From: Halichoerus grypus
Lineage: Eukaryota; Chordata; Mammalia; Carnivora; Phocidae
Direction: 5' to 3'
DNA: 64,000 bases
NCBI RefSeq assembly: GCF_964656455.1
Contig: NC_135726.1
Span: 5,776,001 to 5,840,000 of the forward strand
Shown: piece after piece, positions 1-11,115 of the stretch
Layout: each line of letters opens with the position of its first letter
Position numbering within the stretch: the stretch's first letter is position 1
Notes under the pieces: model-generated
Told to the model about the DNA's origin: nothing
What the model saw: only the letters and a program-made list of their open reading frames with translations
The model's database searches: none
Position numbers and translations under genes: made by a program

Positions 1-844
1 GCTAGAGACTAATCACTCTTTCCTTCTTTCCTATTTCTCCCTTTTGAAATGGAAATCTCTATCCTATGCCGGTTCCATCATTGTATTTTAGATGATATAA
101 TTTGAATTCATAGGTTCACAGCTGGAGAGGAATTTGCCTCAAGATGAATCATACCTTCAGCCTCACCCATAACTGATTTGGACGATATTCAGATGAGATT
201 TTGGACTTTAGAGTTGATGCTGGAAAAGAGTCAAAACTTTCAGGGCTTTGGGAGGGAACAAATGTGCTCCTGTCATTCCTCTGTGTTTGGAGACTGCATC
301 TTACTCCCTGCCCTCATACACCGCTGTCCACTATGACTGGCCCCTGCCTCTACTGTACCATTAATTAAATATGTTGAATATCATGTCCATGCCTATCTAC
401 TTCCTACAACAAAGTAAGTCAGCTGGCCCTGTATGCACACCTCATTAGAGATTGCTTTTGTTCAGTTAATAGGAAAAAAAAAAAAAAAACAAGCATGGAA
501 TTGGTGTTAGTTAAACTGGATACAACTAAATCAACTACTTGACTAAATTATTGCACCTCTGAGTTTATGCTTTAGGAAGCAAAGCAAATGGCTGTGACCA
601 AAGCTATTTTCCTGCTGAACAGCAGATAGGGCACATTTTAGTCCTCCAGTCTGAGGTTACTGCAACACTCTCTGAGTTAAGTATCTTTTCCTTTCAATAA
701 AAGAAGACTCACTAAACATTGAACCAAATACAAATTTTCTAACTTTGGAAAGGAGGTTGAAATTAAATAGCCAAAAAACAAGAAGATTTGACTTGGAAAA
801 TGTGGTTAGCTCATGTACCTAATTCACTGAAGATCAAAGATTAT
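1..844. other. Unique sequence, no gene seen
   Basis: I recognise no repeat, RNA gene or coding signal here apart from a poly(A) run near 475-489. That run is not preceded by a SINE or by a recognisable processed transcript. Confidence 0.5.
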
Positions 845-1205
845 CTCCAGTTGTAAATCCTGACCACCACACTGTATGATCTGACCCCCACATTATGCTC
901 CATCTCCTCTCTCTCCTCCTCCTTGCTAACTACTGGGCACTCACAAGTTACTTTCTGCTCCAGGACTTACTGGCTGGCTCCTTCTTACCCTTCCATGACT
1001 ACACTGTTGCCTCCAAGTTACTCCATATCACATCTCTCTGTTTATTCACAACACTTAGGAGGAATTGATCTTATCTTGTTAACTAGTTGTTCATCACCTG
1101 TCTTCCCCATCATGCTACCAGGAATTACATCTGCCTTGTTTACCAGTGTATCTCCAGTGCCTCAAATGGTGCCTGGTACAAAATAGGGTTGGATAAATGT
1201 GGATG
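845..1205 (+). mobile_element. L2 LINE 3' fragment
   Basis: Old, diverged 3' end of an L2 (CR1-clade) retrotransposon in sense orientation. It follows the familiar L2 order: a clinic-like pyrimidine-rich stretch, then the final block 'gtgcctggtac...ggataaatgt' close to 1165-1199. Only the non-coding 3' part is present, so it is 5'-truncated as usual and inert. Confidence 0.65.
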
Positions 1206-1258
1206 AAAGGAGGGAGAGAGAGAAAGAAGAAAGGAGGAGAAGAGAGAGAGGAAAGGGG
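1201..1258 (+). repeat. GA-rich low-complexity tract
   Basis: Almost pure purine stretch of GGA/GA units directly after the L2 3' end, probably grown from the L2 tail. The complementary strand gives spurious proline/serine-rich frames. Confidence 0.9.
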
Positions 1259-2353
1259 ACAGGGAAGATAATATGAGTATGAACTTGATACCAGATCTGT
1301 ATTTAAAGCTGTAGCCAACAAAGGAAAACACCATTCAATCCATTAAATAATACACCAGATGACCAAAATCTGTTGAAAAGCATCCACCCCTTCCTAATGC
1401 AGTCTGAATTCACATGGCAGAGAAAGGATGATACCTTGCAGAATCATAAACAAAATAAAAAGCACAATCAAGTAGATCTTCTCTCCAGAATTATGTAAGG
1501 CTGACATAAACAGAGCCTCTTAATCCTCTTAGACTATGATTAATTTTTTTAAGTCCTTAAAATCTGAAAACTTGAAGACGAAGTTTAGATGACATGTTTC
1601 CTAGGAAGAAGCAGACATATGTCATGAAATATGTCCCCACCAAAAAAAAAAAAAAAAAAAAAATTAAGGGAGAGAAAAATGTATTAATTATTTGAATGAG
1701 TTTTGGGATCACCAGCCCAGTGAAATTCCCACTGCTGAAATGAGCCTGACTTTTCACGATCACAAAGTAGTTGAGGAAATGTTCAGGTGGGGACAGCGGG
1801 AAGCTGAGCTAATTTCCGGGAACCCACGTTGCTTCCCACACGTACCATAGAGGCGATTGTATGGCTCTGCTAATTAGCATACTGAATTCTAATTGTTACA
1901 TCTCTGAACATCCCCTTGCTGGAGAGAAGGAAGGAGAAAATCAAATCTAAAATAAAAACACACTGGACATCTCACTTGCTCAGTGGGACCCCCAGAAGTA
2001 TAGTTGCCCTCCCTGGTGCTGATACGTACCTGACAACCCATCATGAAATAATGGCCTGGAAGAAACCTATTTGCCTGGATCCTACTGCCTTTGTGGCCAG
2101 CAAGATTGTTACTATCCCCTGCTTTATTTTTGATAAATTTCAGGTTTTGACACAGGTATAGGGTGGGTCTCACTGGTGCCCATGAGAATAGAAAGAAGAA
2201 ACCATTTATTTATCTGTCTGGCCAGCAATGCACTGTCATTCACTTTCCTCATGATCCACCAGAGCATCACCTCATCCAGCAAATCTTTATCTGCCTTCCC
2301 AGTCCATACTTGGCATCTCCCAATATCCTATGCTTGATTTAATTGCTAAAATT
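1259..2353. other. Unique sequence with TAAT palindrome
   Basis: No recognised transposon. It contains an A-run at 1642-1663 and a perfect 10-bp palindrome GCTAATTAGC at 1869-1878 inside otherwise unique DNA. Short frames on both strands (for example about 1890-2170) overlap each other in opposite directions and show no family resemblance. Confidence 0.5.
1642..1663 (+). repeat. (A)n tract
   Basis: Uninterrupted run of about 22 A. No SINE body, LINE 3' end or processed gene is visible upstream, so it is annotated as a homopolymer only. Confidence 0.9.
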
Positions 2354-2568
2354 AATAAACATTTATTAAGTTGCTATTATATGTTATAAACAGTGCTAAG
2401 CACATATCAGGCACAATTCCATTTATTTTGCACAATCAATGATATAGATATTATTCTAACCATTTAACAGATCAGGAAACTGAGGCTCAGTCAACTTAGT
2501 AAAAAGCAAAAGCTAAAGAACTAGGGCATCTGATCCATAGCCTTAGGTCTTGCAAGCTGAGCTCTGCC
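2354..2568 (-). mobile_element. MIR SINE
   Basis: Reverse-complement MIR. It opens with the 'aacatttattaag...' block, continues through 'gctaagcacatatcaggca' and carries the hallmark 'aggaaactgaggctcag' core at about 2474-2490. MIR is an ancient tRNA-derived SINE shared by all mammals; this copy is strongly diverged. Confidence 0.85.
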
Positions 2569-2799
2569 TCCTTCTCTGGCGTAACTACCTTGCTGGATCC
2601 ACCAGGCCAGGATGAGGAATCCAAGTAACTGGCTCTGCATTGCTTGCTACTAAACAATTCCACTCAGCCCCTACCCTGGGACAGCACCAGCTGTAAGGCC
2701 CTTTGGTTACTGATTTTCTTTTCTGCCTCCCTAAGTTCAATTTTGAGATCTTTGGGAATGAAGAATGGGCCTTAGCCATTGTAGTCACTATCAGTGTGG

Positions 2800-2825
2800 A
2801 ATGAATGAATGAATGAATGAATGAG
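2800..2825 (+). repeat. (ATGA)n microsatellite
   Basis: Six consecutive ATGA units, possibly the expanded remnant of a LINE tail, although no LINE body is recognisable next to it. Confidence 0.95.
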
Positions 2826-4144
2826 GCATCTACCCAAAATGTTGAACTAATGCTTAGATAAAATTGAACAATGCTACATGAAAATTAACAGACAAAAGAG
2901 CCGGAACAGTCTCGATGGACACAGCCTACTATTTCATTCAGTAACATCTATAATTCAAACTTGAGCAAGACAGATGCCCCATCTACATGTTCAAATCATG
3001 CTAGAGGCGCTGTGGCCTGAAGGCTGCTTCCAGGGGGCTGAGAGCTCCCACTCCGCCCCCATCTCCACCCATTTACTTGTCTGTGACTTGCAGTTTTGGA
3101 GTTTAGGAACATTTAGGCCATGCTGCCCGTCTTTTTCAAAGGCTTTTTTACAGCTGTGGTAGTGTGATGGGTTATTTATTTGGTGCTGTTGTGAAGGAGG
3201 GGCTGGGATGAAAGAGAAAGGAGAAAAATGAAATGTCTTGAAAATAGAAATTGGAAACACATAAAAGTGAAGCGGAATGCAGAGGCATCTATAACATGGG
3301 ATGCCTCAGGAATTTCTGAAACCACTGGTACTGAATAGGATTACATTTTGAGTTGGGGTAGCACTAACAGGGCTCTCTCCACCTGGCTTCCCATAGAAGA
3401 AAGTACACCCTGCTGTAAATGGGTTCCCAGCCCCTCTGTGCAGGGGCAGAGGGAAGGGGAGGCAGAAGGCAAAATCTAACAGCTGGGATCTGGGAGGAGC
3501 AAAGGCTATTTTTCTTATTGTTTACAAACAGTCTTTACAGTTTTTCCTTGTCTCAGGCAGCAAACCTTCAGATGTAGTTGTCTAGCCTGAGTGATGTATT
3601 TAGAAGGTGATTGCAGGAAGCAGTGATAATGGAGGTGAGAAGTAACACAGGGGTGAGGAAGGAGCCTGGAATGCACTCTCAGTCTAACTACCACTGGGGG
3701 CATCAATCCCATTGGAGACCCTGAGAAATGGTGAAGAACCCACCCCAGAGATGTACCTCCACAGGGGCGAAGGAGCTGGGGTAGTTATCCTCCAATCCCT
3801 AATGGTCCCTGGTTGAGGGTGCTCCTGGGGTGTGAGTTCCCCAGTACTCCTGGCATGTGCTGCATGAACGCTTCTGCAGCAGAGCAAGAGCTCAGGCAGA
3901 GTGTCTCCAGGGTCTGCGGTGAGTAGCTGCCCTAAGGAATAGTGAGTGAGGAGTAACGTGAACGGGACACCGACAGGGTGTGTGGGAGCCCTGAATTACG
4001 TTATATATAACTTATGATATACTATGTACACACATAAATATAAAATATACATACACACACATATCTGCGTGTATAAGTATTTATGTAAGTGGAAGGAAAC
4101 AAAAAAGTATAAGTAATGGTTACCTCTGTATACATAACAGCACT
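2826..4144. other. Unique sequence, no gene seen
   Basis: No repeat family recognised except AT- and CA-rich sequence at 4005-4075. A CCAGGGGGC word near 3030 partially resembles a CTCF core but lacks the flanking bases. I see no exon-like structure. Confidence 0.45.
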
Positions 4145-4490
4145 CATTAATTGATGCCATAGGTATTCATGGGGCACTTACTATGTGCTAACCAGACACT
4201 CTTCTGGGAGCAGGGATACACTGTGAGGAAGCTAAACGAGGGCCCTAACAACACAGAGCTTATATTATAGCCCAGAGAGACAGCAATACATAAATCAACA
4301 TAGAGGTTACATTTTTATCAGGATAAGTGCTATAAAGAAAACTGGGAGGCAAGGGAAGTTCTCAAGGTGAAAATGAAGTTCTTGTGGAGTGACACATCAG
4401 GAACCGGGGATATGAAGGTGTAAGAGCTGGAGTCTTCCAGGCAGAGGAAGTAGCACACACAAGGGCCCTAAGCTAGGAAGAAGCCTGTTA
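4145..4490 (-). mobile_element. L2 LINE fragment
   Basis: Antisense L2 3' end. It begins with 'ggcacttactatgtgct', passes the 'ggagcagggatacactg' block and the 'gagcttatattatag' block, then 'aagtgctataaagaaaac' and finally 'tccaggcagaggaag...caagggccctaag'. These blocks occur in this order in reverse-complement L2. Confidence 0.8.
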
Positions 4491-4719
4491 TCATCTTTAT
4501 ACTTTTATATTTGCAAATTTTCTACAAATGCTTACATATTGTTAAAATTGGAGGGGAAATACAGTAAAATTATTTTTAAAATATTCTTTGAGTGAGAGAT
4601 AGAAAGATCCAAATGAAGACTTCATTGGTTCTTAGAAATTTGACTGATGCAACACTCTAAAATTGGTCATGTGCTGAGAATCAGAAAACCTCCATTAACT
4701 TCCCTTAATGGATGGCAAG

Positions 4720-5000
4720 TCCAGAATCAATCAGTAAGTATTTGTGGTGTCTGCACTGTGTAAAAAGCACCATGTTTGGGCTCTGGAGAGCACGAAGATG
4801 AGCAAGACAGTGAACCGCTCTCCTCATGCTGTCTGTGTCCAGTAGGGGAGGAGGCAATCATAGGAAACCAATTCTTTGAGTAGACACTTCATGGTAAGAA
4901 CCGCGACAGAGTACCAATAACGTGCCCTGAGACTAGTTCAGGCAGGGGCAAGTTTAGGAAGGCTTTCTGAAGTGTAAGGCATTTGAGCTCGGTTTGGAAT
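4720..5000 (-). mobile_element. L2 LINE fragment
   Basis: Second antisense L2 3' segment, 'gcactgtgtaaaaagcac' to 'gaaggctttctgaagtg...catttgagc'. It repeats the block order of the copy just upstream but is a separate, more diverged insertion. Confidence 0.6.
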
Positions 5001-5334
5001 GAGTAAGCTTGCTGCAGCCACAGAGGAGGCTGCAAGCGAGAGAACAGCATGGAGGAAAGCAAACAAGAAAAGTGCAGCAACACCAGGGAATGAGTTTACA
5101 GTGGCCAGAGAATCTGGTTCTTAGCATTCAGGAACAGAAGACCAGGTGGGAATGGCTGCTAGAACGGGGTGACAGAACACCTCCAGTACTGTGAGCAATG
5201 ATCATCTGTTGGTTTGCCAGCCACTCATCCATTTCCTTGCTTCTGATAACAGTGCTCCAATCTCCTCGGGGAGCCACCCACCCCACGAAGGCAATCAAAG
5301 TCCGTGTGGCTGGGTGGCACCGACCACCCAACAC

Positions 5335-5791
5335 TTGCGGTTTCAGAAGAAGGCACGAGACTAAAACCTGACCAATCAGAGCATCCCATTTCTTTGTTCA
5401 TAACAATTGGTTAAAGAATAGGCACGTGACCTAATGAGAGCCAGTGAAATTTAGTTCTAAGATTTGTATGGAATGTGCTGGGATAACAAAACTCTCTGGG
5501 GGAGCTGCTGCGGGTATGGACTGTAAGTCTCAGACTGCTGCTGGAAGACCCCCTGTCGCTGTGATGAGAGAGACTGCCTCAGAATGGGCCTGACAAGGAC
5601 AGAAGAACTGCTGTGACAGGAAGGAGTAAGACGTTCTTCTAATGACAACTGTCAAGATCCAGCCATAATGGAAACTAAGTCAACTCTGGGTTTCCCACTT
5701 GTGGAAACCAATAAACCTCCTTCCTTTTCCTCCTGAGCTACTTTGAGGTAGATTGCTGTCACTTGCAACCAAAAGCCCTAGTTAATACACC
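5335..5791 (+). mobile_element. Ancient solo LTR (family uncertain)
   Basis: The last 100 bases match a common mammalian LTR 3' end: an AATAAA signal near 5709, then 'gagctactttgaggtag...ctgtcacttgcaaccaaaag', ending 'taatacac'. A polyadenylation signal followed by about 75 bases to the end is LTR architecture. I think it is ERVL/MaLR-type, but the subfamily is not certain. No internal retroviral sequence adjoins it. Confidence 0.6.
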
Positions 5792-6234
5792 ACACTAAAC
5801 TGATGCCCATACAAACACTCCTTCATGAATGCCCAGAGCAGCTTTATCCATGAAAGCCAAAAACTGAAAACAGCCCAATGTCCATCAACAGGTGAATGGA
5901 CAAACAAAATGTGGTCTAGTCATAAAAACATTACTCAGTAACAAAAGGAATAAACTACTGATACATGCAACAATATAGATGAATCTCAAAAACATTATGC
6001 TGAGTAAAGAGACACAAAATACTCTGTGATCCCATTTACATGAAATTTTAGAAAAATGAATCTAATCTATAGAGACAGAAAGCTAATCAGTGGTTGTCTG
6101 AGGCCACAAGCTTGTGTGTGTATAGTCTAGAAAGGGGCACAAGGGACTTTTCGGGTGATAAAAATATTCTGTATCTTGACTGTGGCGGTGGTTACATGGG
6201 TGAATAAATTTTTCCAAAATTCATAGAAATGTAT

Positions 6235-6328
6235 ATATAGAGAGAGGAAAAAAAAGAATATATATATATATATATGAGCTGAAATCAAGAGTCTGACGCT
6301 GAACCCACTGAGCCACCCTGGTGCTCCC
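6235..6328 (-). mobile_element. Gutted CAN SINE (SINEC) remnant
   Basis: Only the tRNA-like head survives (reverse complement of 'ctcagtgggttcagcgtcagactc', about 6276-6328), joined directly to a TA-rich and A-rich tail at 6235-6275. The whole central body is missing. A 13-bp TSD 'catagaaat(g/a)tat' flanks it (6222-6234 and 6329-6341), so it arose by target-primed insertion into the L1 3' end. Confidence 0.85.
6254..6276 (+). repeat. (TA)n microsatellite
   Basis: About eleven TA units forming part of the tail of the SINE remnant. Confidence 0.9.
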
Positions 6329-6544
6329 CATAGAAATATATTCTTAAGGGGCACATTTTATTGAATGTAAACCTCAATAAATTTAAGAATGGATGCAAAT
6401 TAAAAACATTTCCAGGCATAACGTATGCACTATTTTAAAGTCTTAATATTATTTTATAGGAAAGGAAGAGCCAGTGAAGACTTTTGACATGAGGGTTCCC
6501 CTACTGAGAGTTGTTTTTCATGAGGCCCATATGTTGTCAGAGTT

Positions 6545-6795
6545 CATAATATAGTGAGTAACAGCTTAGGTATCTGGGCAGAACCCTCCAAATTCAAGCT
6601 GCAGATACATTCCTGTATTGGGTGTATAACTTCGGGTTTATTACATAACTAATCTGTGCTTCAGGTGTTTTGGGTTTGGGGGATTTGTTTTGTTTTTTGT
6701 TTTGTTTTGTTTCATTTTTAAAATGTGGATTACAGTAACACCAACCCAAAGGGCCATTGTAAAGACTGAATGACAATGCATGTAAGACAATCAGG
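6545..6795 (+). mobile_element. MIR SINE with T-rich insert
   Basis: Sense MIR whose halves lie on either side of a T/G-rich tract. The left half has 'gtgtataacttcgggtttattacataactaatctgtgcttcagg'-like sequence; the right half reads 'atgtggattacagtaacacc...ccattgtaaagactgaatgac'. The tract at 6677-6715 sits where the MIR core should be continuous. Confidence 0.7.
6677..6715 (+). repeat. (TTTTG)n-like T-rich tract
   Basis: Imperfect TTTTG repeats inside a MIR. They may be the reverse-oriented tail of an otherwise deleted insertion. Confidence 0.85.
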
Positions 6796-6829
6796 AGTGG
6801 AATAATAAAAAGCTTTCAGAAATGTTAAG

Positions 6830-7140
6830 GGTCTTAGTAATAGTGATGGAAGTAGCCATTAGATGACGGAAAGATAATGACAAAGGGACCACGTGGCATG
6901 TCTCAGAAAAATACAACATTGAACTGGGGAAATATCCATGAGAATGAAAAGAAGGTGTGGACTTAAGAAATATTTCAGAGGTAACGTCAACAGGATTTGG
7001 CAACTAGTAGATGGTAAGGAAGAGGAAGAAATAACAGGTTAGTCAGAACTTTCTAACTTTGGAGGCTGAGGGGATGTTAATGCTATTAGCTGGGGTGAGA
7101 GAAAAAACAGGAAGAGGAACTGAGTCATGGTAAAGATGAG
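6830..7140 (-). mobile_element. L2 LINE fragment (weak)
   Basis: Diverged antisense L2 material from the region upstream of the 3' end; the best-matching part is 'ggtaacgtcaacaggatttggcaac'. Edges are unclear. Confidence 0.4.
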
Positions 7141-8867
7141 TGGAGCTGGGCTACACGCAGGACAGGACGTTGGCAGTCCAATACCAGCAGGAAGCAATAC
7201 CTACAGTTGTACTCGGGATGCTCAGTGAGAGGGAAAAAAATCTGCCACCTTAAAGAGAAGCAAACCATTCTACCTCTTATTGTAGTTTTAGAGACCAGAT
7301 TAGTGTTCTGAATAGTAATCATTGTGGATAATCATTACATATGGAGAAAACAAGGCTTGATGTATTGGGAACTCATACCAGAAAGCAATTAAAATGTATC
7401 CTGTCAGCAACACCATCAGTGAAATCTTGCACGAGGGCAAAGAGGAGAGTAAGACTCACAAGAGGATGAGAGGCTCTGATGCTCTGACAGCTACTTTCTC
7501 TAGCAGTTTGCAAAATTCTAGGACAGGACTTACTACCTCAGAATCTGAGAAATGATTTAGCTTAACCCACAATCTTAAATTCTTAATTCCTAGGGATATA
7601 TACACATACATTCCACAATTACTAATTCTGATTTTTATGATGCGATCTTCCTTAAAACACTGAAGTATGAGTTGATTATTTGAAAGGACAGATGAATGTC
7701 CACTTATACACTGTAAGTCTACATTGGTGGATGCTTCAGGGATTCGTGGCATAAAATGTTGGTGACATTTCACTTGCGGTAGTGATTCTCAGTTTGTCCC
7801 ATATTCTCTCATGAGATGTTCTGTGAAGAAGAGGGTTCCATGATTTGGAAACTGCTGCATGCTCTAGTCCCTTCTAGGAAATTCAGGATGTGCATTTACA
7901 TATTAGAGTCTCTTAGAAGTACTGAAGGAAAAAAAAATAATTTCATTTTGTTTAACCTAGGTGTCCCAGTCTGTTCAGCCATAAGTATCTTTAAAGATTC
8001 CAAAGCACTTCAGCATCCTGAGGAACTAATATCCATAAAGTATATTTTGGGTGACCCTAGAAAAGGCTTCCATAGACCATCCTTCTAAAGTAAGCCAACT
8101 TCTAGAGTAAGCCAATCTCGGCCAATTTGGAAAAAGTGAACAAAATTTTCTGTTTGACAACTTGCAGGCAAGTGCCCAGCCAACTAATTGGCTGATTCAT
8201 TTTATTTCCCTTTTCCAGAGGACTGTTGAGACATGGAGCTAGTACTTACTAGCTAGTATTTACTGTTCATGAACACTAGACAGGACATTATTCCCCAAAA
8301 GCTAAATGACACTTGGCGTAGACAAGAGAATATTTTAATATTCTGTTATGTTTGTTCTATGAAATTGTTTAGGGTTGTGAGTAGGAGGAAAAAAAAAAAA
8401 ACACTAAAAGCTGTAAAAGATACAAAATGTGCATACTGATCACATTTTGGATTAAAAAAACTGCCCTAATCACTAAGACGACTTGTTTTAACATCCCCTT
8501 AATCATCATTTGTAAGAGATTTTGAGCCTGGAGGAAGCCTCTCTGGAAGGCCGAGTTAAGAAACACATCTCAGGCGGCCATACTATGAAGTGGAGATTGG
8601 GAAATGGGACCTGGGAATCAACTGCCTCACCTTCTGCACCCTTGAAATCAGCCTCATCTCAGCCTGTATTGGGTATATATTAACATGTTTGGATGGCTTC
8701 CCTTCTACCTGCACAAGGTCTGTTCTCAGGGGAGTCAAGCAGACCATTTGCAATCCTTCTGAAGCATAGCCCCCACATGCAGTGGGGGGACATGAGCAGC
8801 CGTTCTTGGCACGGCAACCTTAGATAAACATCAGTTGCTCTTCCAGTCCCCACCACAGCCCCATCCC
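7141..8867. other. Unique sequence, no gene seen
   Basis: No transposon recognised. A 14-bp imperfect tandem 'gctagtacttacta/gctagtatttactg' lies at about 8239-8266. Frames of 60-105 codons occur on both strands without conserved motifs. Confidence 0.45.
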
Positions 8868-9012
8868 AGTTTCTTCAAATCAGTTCGCATCTTTCCCCAT
8901 ATGTAACGGGAAGATATTAGTAATATCTACCTTCAACAACCAGAGTGTCTTGAGGATCAAATAAAACAATGCATGTGAATGAGTTTTGTAATAGAACATA
9001 ATAAATTATTAT
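8868..9012 (+). mobile_element. MIR SINE 3' part
   Basis: Sense MIR from the 'cagtttcttcaaatc' block through 'gaagatattagtaatatctacc' and 'ttgaggatcaaataaaacaatgc' to the 'ataataaattattattag' end. Confidence 0.85.
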
Positions 9013-9044
9013 TAGTATGAAAATTTGTTTCTTCTTAATCCACT

Positions 9045-9294
9045 CATTGGCAAACTATGGCCCATAGATAAAATCTGTCCTGCAGCCTGCTTTTGTGCAG
9101 CCTAAAGATAGTCTTTTTACATTTTTAAAGGATTATTAAAAGAAAAAGAAGAAACAGAAAAAGAGGAAGAAGAAGGAGGAGGAGAAGAAAGGGGTTTAGA
9201 ATATGTAACAGAACCCACATGTAACCTACAAAACCTAAAATATTTACTATCTGTCCCTTTACAGAAAAGGTTTATCGATCCTTGTCTTAACAAA
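9045..9294 (-). mobile_element. hAT-Charlie (MER1-type) DNA transposon
   Basis: Both ends of a non-autonomous hAT element are present. The left end has 'ggcaaactatggccca'; the right end has 'aatatttactatctgtccc' followed by 'tttacagaaaagg', the reverse complement of the common 'ctgtaaaggg...' start. The termini form a diverged inverted repeat. The centre has turned into a GAA/GGA-rich tract (about 9136-9193). The subfamily is not assigned. Confidence 0.75.
9136..9193 (+). repeat. GAA/GGA-rich purine tract
   Basis: Purine-only expansion inside the hAT element. Confidence 0.85.
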
Positions 9295-9314
9295 GAAAAC
9301 CTATTTCTTTCCTT

Positions 9315-9735
9315 CCTGCAACAGATTGCAAAAATGGCCCCAATTCTTCATCACTCCCTGTGCCATGTACCTATTCAGTGCCCTCCCACTCTGATCCTGA
9401 CCCCATGCTTGGCCAATGGAATGCTTACCAAACAGGGTTGAAAAGCACCAGTTGGATTAAGATTACTCCCTCTTGTGCCTCAGCCATTGCTCTGAGAACA
9501 CGCCTGAGCTAGCCTGCTACAAGTTAGGAGTGTCATGGGACAAAGCCACGTCAACTCAGTCATCATAGCTGAGGCCGGCATAGATCAGCCAACAGGCAGT
9601 TGACTGCCAGACATGTGAGCAAGCCCAGACAAGACCAGCAGAGTCACCTACCTGATGGCTGACCTCATATGCATGAGCAATAAATATGACCTGTTATATG
9701 CTACTGAGGTTGTGTATATATTTTCTTCCTTTTCC
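9315..9735 (+). mobile_element. MLT1-like LTR (MaLR)
   Basis: Sense solo LTR. Internal landmarks are 'ttgctctgagaacacgcctgagctagcctgct', split by normal divergence, and 'catgtgagcaagcccagac'. An AATAAA signal near 9680 is followed by 'gctactgaggttgtgtata', matching the 'gccactgagattttg' MLT1 end. No internal retroviral sequence. Confidence 0.7.
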
Positions 9736-10029
9736 CCCACTATGTACAGAGGATGCCCCAAAAGACAAAACCTTCTCACTAGAGTTCTTAGTGTTCACTA
9801 AGGGCAGGTTATCCCTACAAGTTCCCATCTTTGCTTTGGGATTCAAACAAATGCTTGAAATCCATGGACTCTCCACACCCTGCAGAGAACACTCGAGAGG
9901 ACAGAGATGGCATAGCCTTGGAATTAGAGCTCTCTTTTGTACCAGTGCCCCATTTTCCCAGATGCCGGACATGGTATCACCAGTCCTGCATCACTGGTTC
10001 GAACCTGCCTGTCCCAGCTGAACTCCATG

Positions 10030-10170
10030 GTCTTCATTCATTCATCCATTCATTCAAAAGCATTTCTCTGTAGCTCCTATGTAGCAAGCACTGTGCTAAC
10101 ACTGGCGTACCCTGATCTCAAGAAGCTTATCTGTGGGGAAGGTCACGTTTCCAGTGCTTTTTTCCTCACC
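10030..10170 (-). mobile_element. L2 LINE 3' end
   Basis: Antisense L2 beginning with the ATTC repeats ('tcattcattcatccattcattc') and continuing 'gtagcaagcactgtgctaac' and 'atctcaagaagctta'. Confidence 0.8.
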
Positions 10171-10215
10171 AGCACTGCCATGGTGGAGTGCCAGCAGATA
10201 GCACAGCTCCACAAC

Positions 10216-10240
10216 TTTTTTTTTTTTTTAATTTTTTTAT
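10216..10240 (+). repeat. T-rich tract
   Basis: Nearly pure T run interrupted by AA. No SINE sequence follows it. Confidence 0.85.
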
Positions 10241-10335
10241 TGTAAGCTCCATAACTTACTATAACCTATTCTCAGTTGTGCAAGTACAGATTCTGTATAT
10301 TCAAAACCATTTGGCTATGTTTAGCATGAAAAATT

Positions 10336-10338
<3 letters not shown>

Positions 10339-10366
<28 letters not shown>
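10339..10366 (+). repeat. (AC)n microsatellite
   Basis: Fourteen perfect AC dinucleotides; long enough to be length-polymorphic. Confidence 0.98.
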
Positions 10367-10559
10367 CAAATACCTTGGCCCATTTGAAAGTGATGAAATG
10401 GTATTGGAGGACAATCTGGAGTGAGAGGGCCAAAGCCTCATCATGTTCTCTACAGGGAGATGTCTCTATCTCCAGCACCTGGAAACACGGAGAGCTGTTC
10501 TGATAGTTAACTTTGCTTGAACCGCCTTAGAATTGAAACACGAATGTACAATTCTGTGA

Positions 10560-11075
10560 TGAAATAGTGTGGTCATATTAAAATATGTCCACAAATGCTT
10601 TGAAACTTCTCCCTCAAGAAGTGGAACTTAATTTCTTTCCCCTAAAGAGTGGCACTGGACTTAGTAATTGCTGCTAATGAATAGAATGTGGTAAAAGTGA
10701 TGGTGTGTGACATCCAAGATTAAGATATAAAAGACATTTGGGTTCCTTCCTTTCTCTGAGATATATCACTCTGGAAAGCCAGTTTCCATGTTGTGTAGCT
10801 ATACTAGCAGTCCTATGGAAAGGCCAGGTGGTAAGGAACAGAGGCCTCCTGCCAAAAGTCACGTGAAGGCACCATCTTGGAAGCAGATCCTCTAGCCTCA
10901 GTCAAGTCTTCAGTTGAGACTGCAGCCCCAGCTGAATTTTGATGTTAATATCATGAAAGACTCTGAACCAGGACCACCTAGTTTTCTGAACCAGAAGCTG
11001 TTACAAAGATAATAAATATTTTCTAAGCCACTAGGTTTGGGGGTAATTTTTATGTGCAACAATAGATAATTTGTA
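10560..11075 (+). mobile_element. MLT1 LTR (MaLR), near full length
   Basis: About 515-bp sense solo LTR with every standard MLT1 block in order: 'ctttgaaacttctccctc', 'agtggcactggacttag', 'aatagaatgtggtaaaag', 'ctctggaaagccag', 'cctatggaaaggcc', 'aggcctcctgcc', 'gcagccccagctga', AATAAA at 11011-11016, 'taagccactaggtttggggg'. One of the best-preserved ancient elements in the window. Confidence 0.93.
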
Positions 11076-11115
11076 CACATAGATAGCACTAAATGATTAA
11101 AACCAACCATTGCTG

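Larger units (their letters stand above)
5795..6395 (+). mobile_element. L1 3' end, interrupted by a SINE
   Basis: Sense 3' terminus of an old L1: 'agcagctttatccatgaaagcc', 'aatgtccatcaacaggtgaatgg', 'attactcagtaac', then the 3' UTR ending in 'gtaaacctcaataaa'. It encodes only the extreme C-terminus of ORF2 with many lesions, so it is dead. A SINE remnant at 6235-6328 splits it. Confidence 0.85.

Noticed and set aside
3026..3046. CTCF-like CCAGGGGGC word
   Set aside because: Only about 11 of 14 core positions fit; the upstream CCA and downstream R positions are wrong. The word at 18752 is rejected for the same reason.
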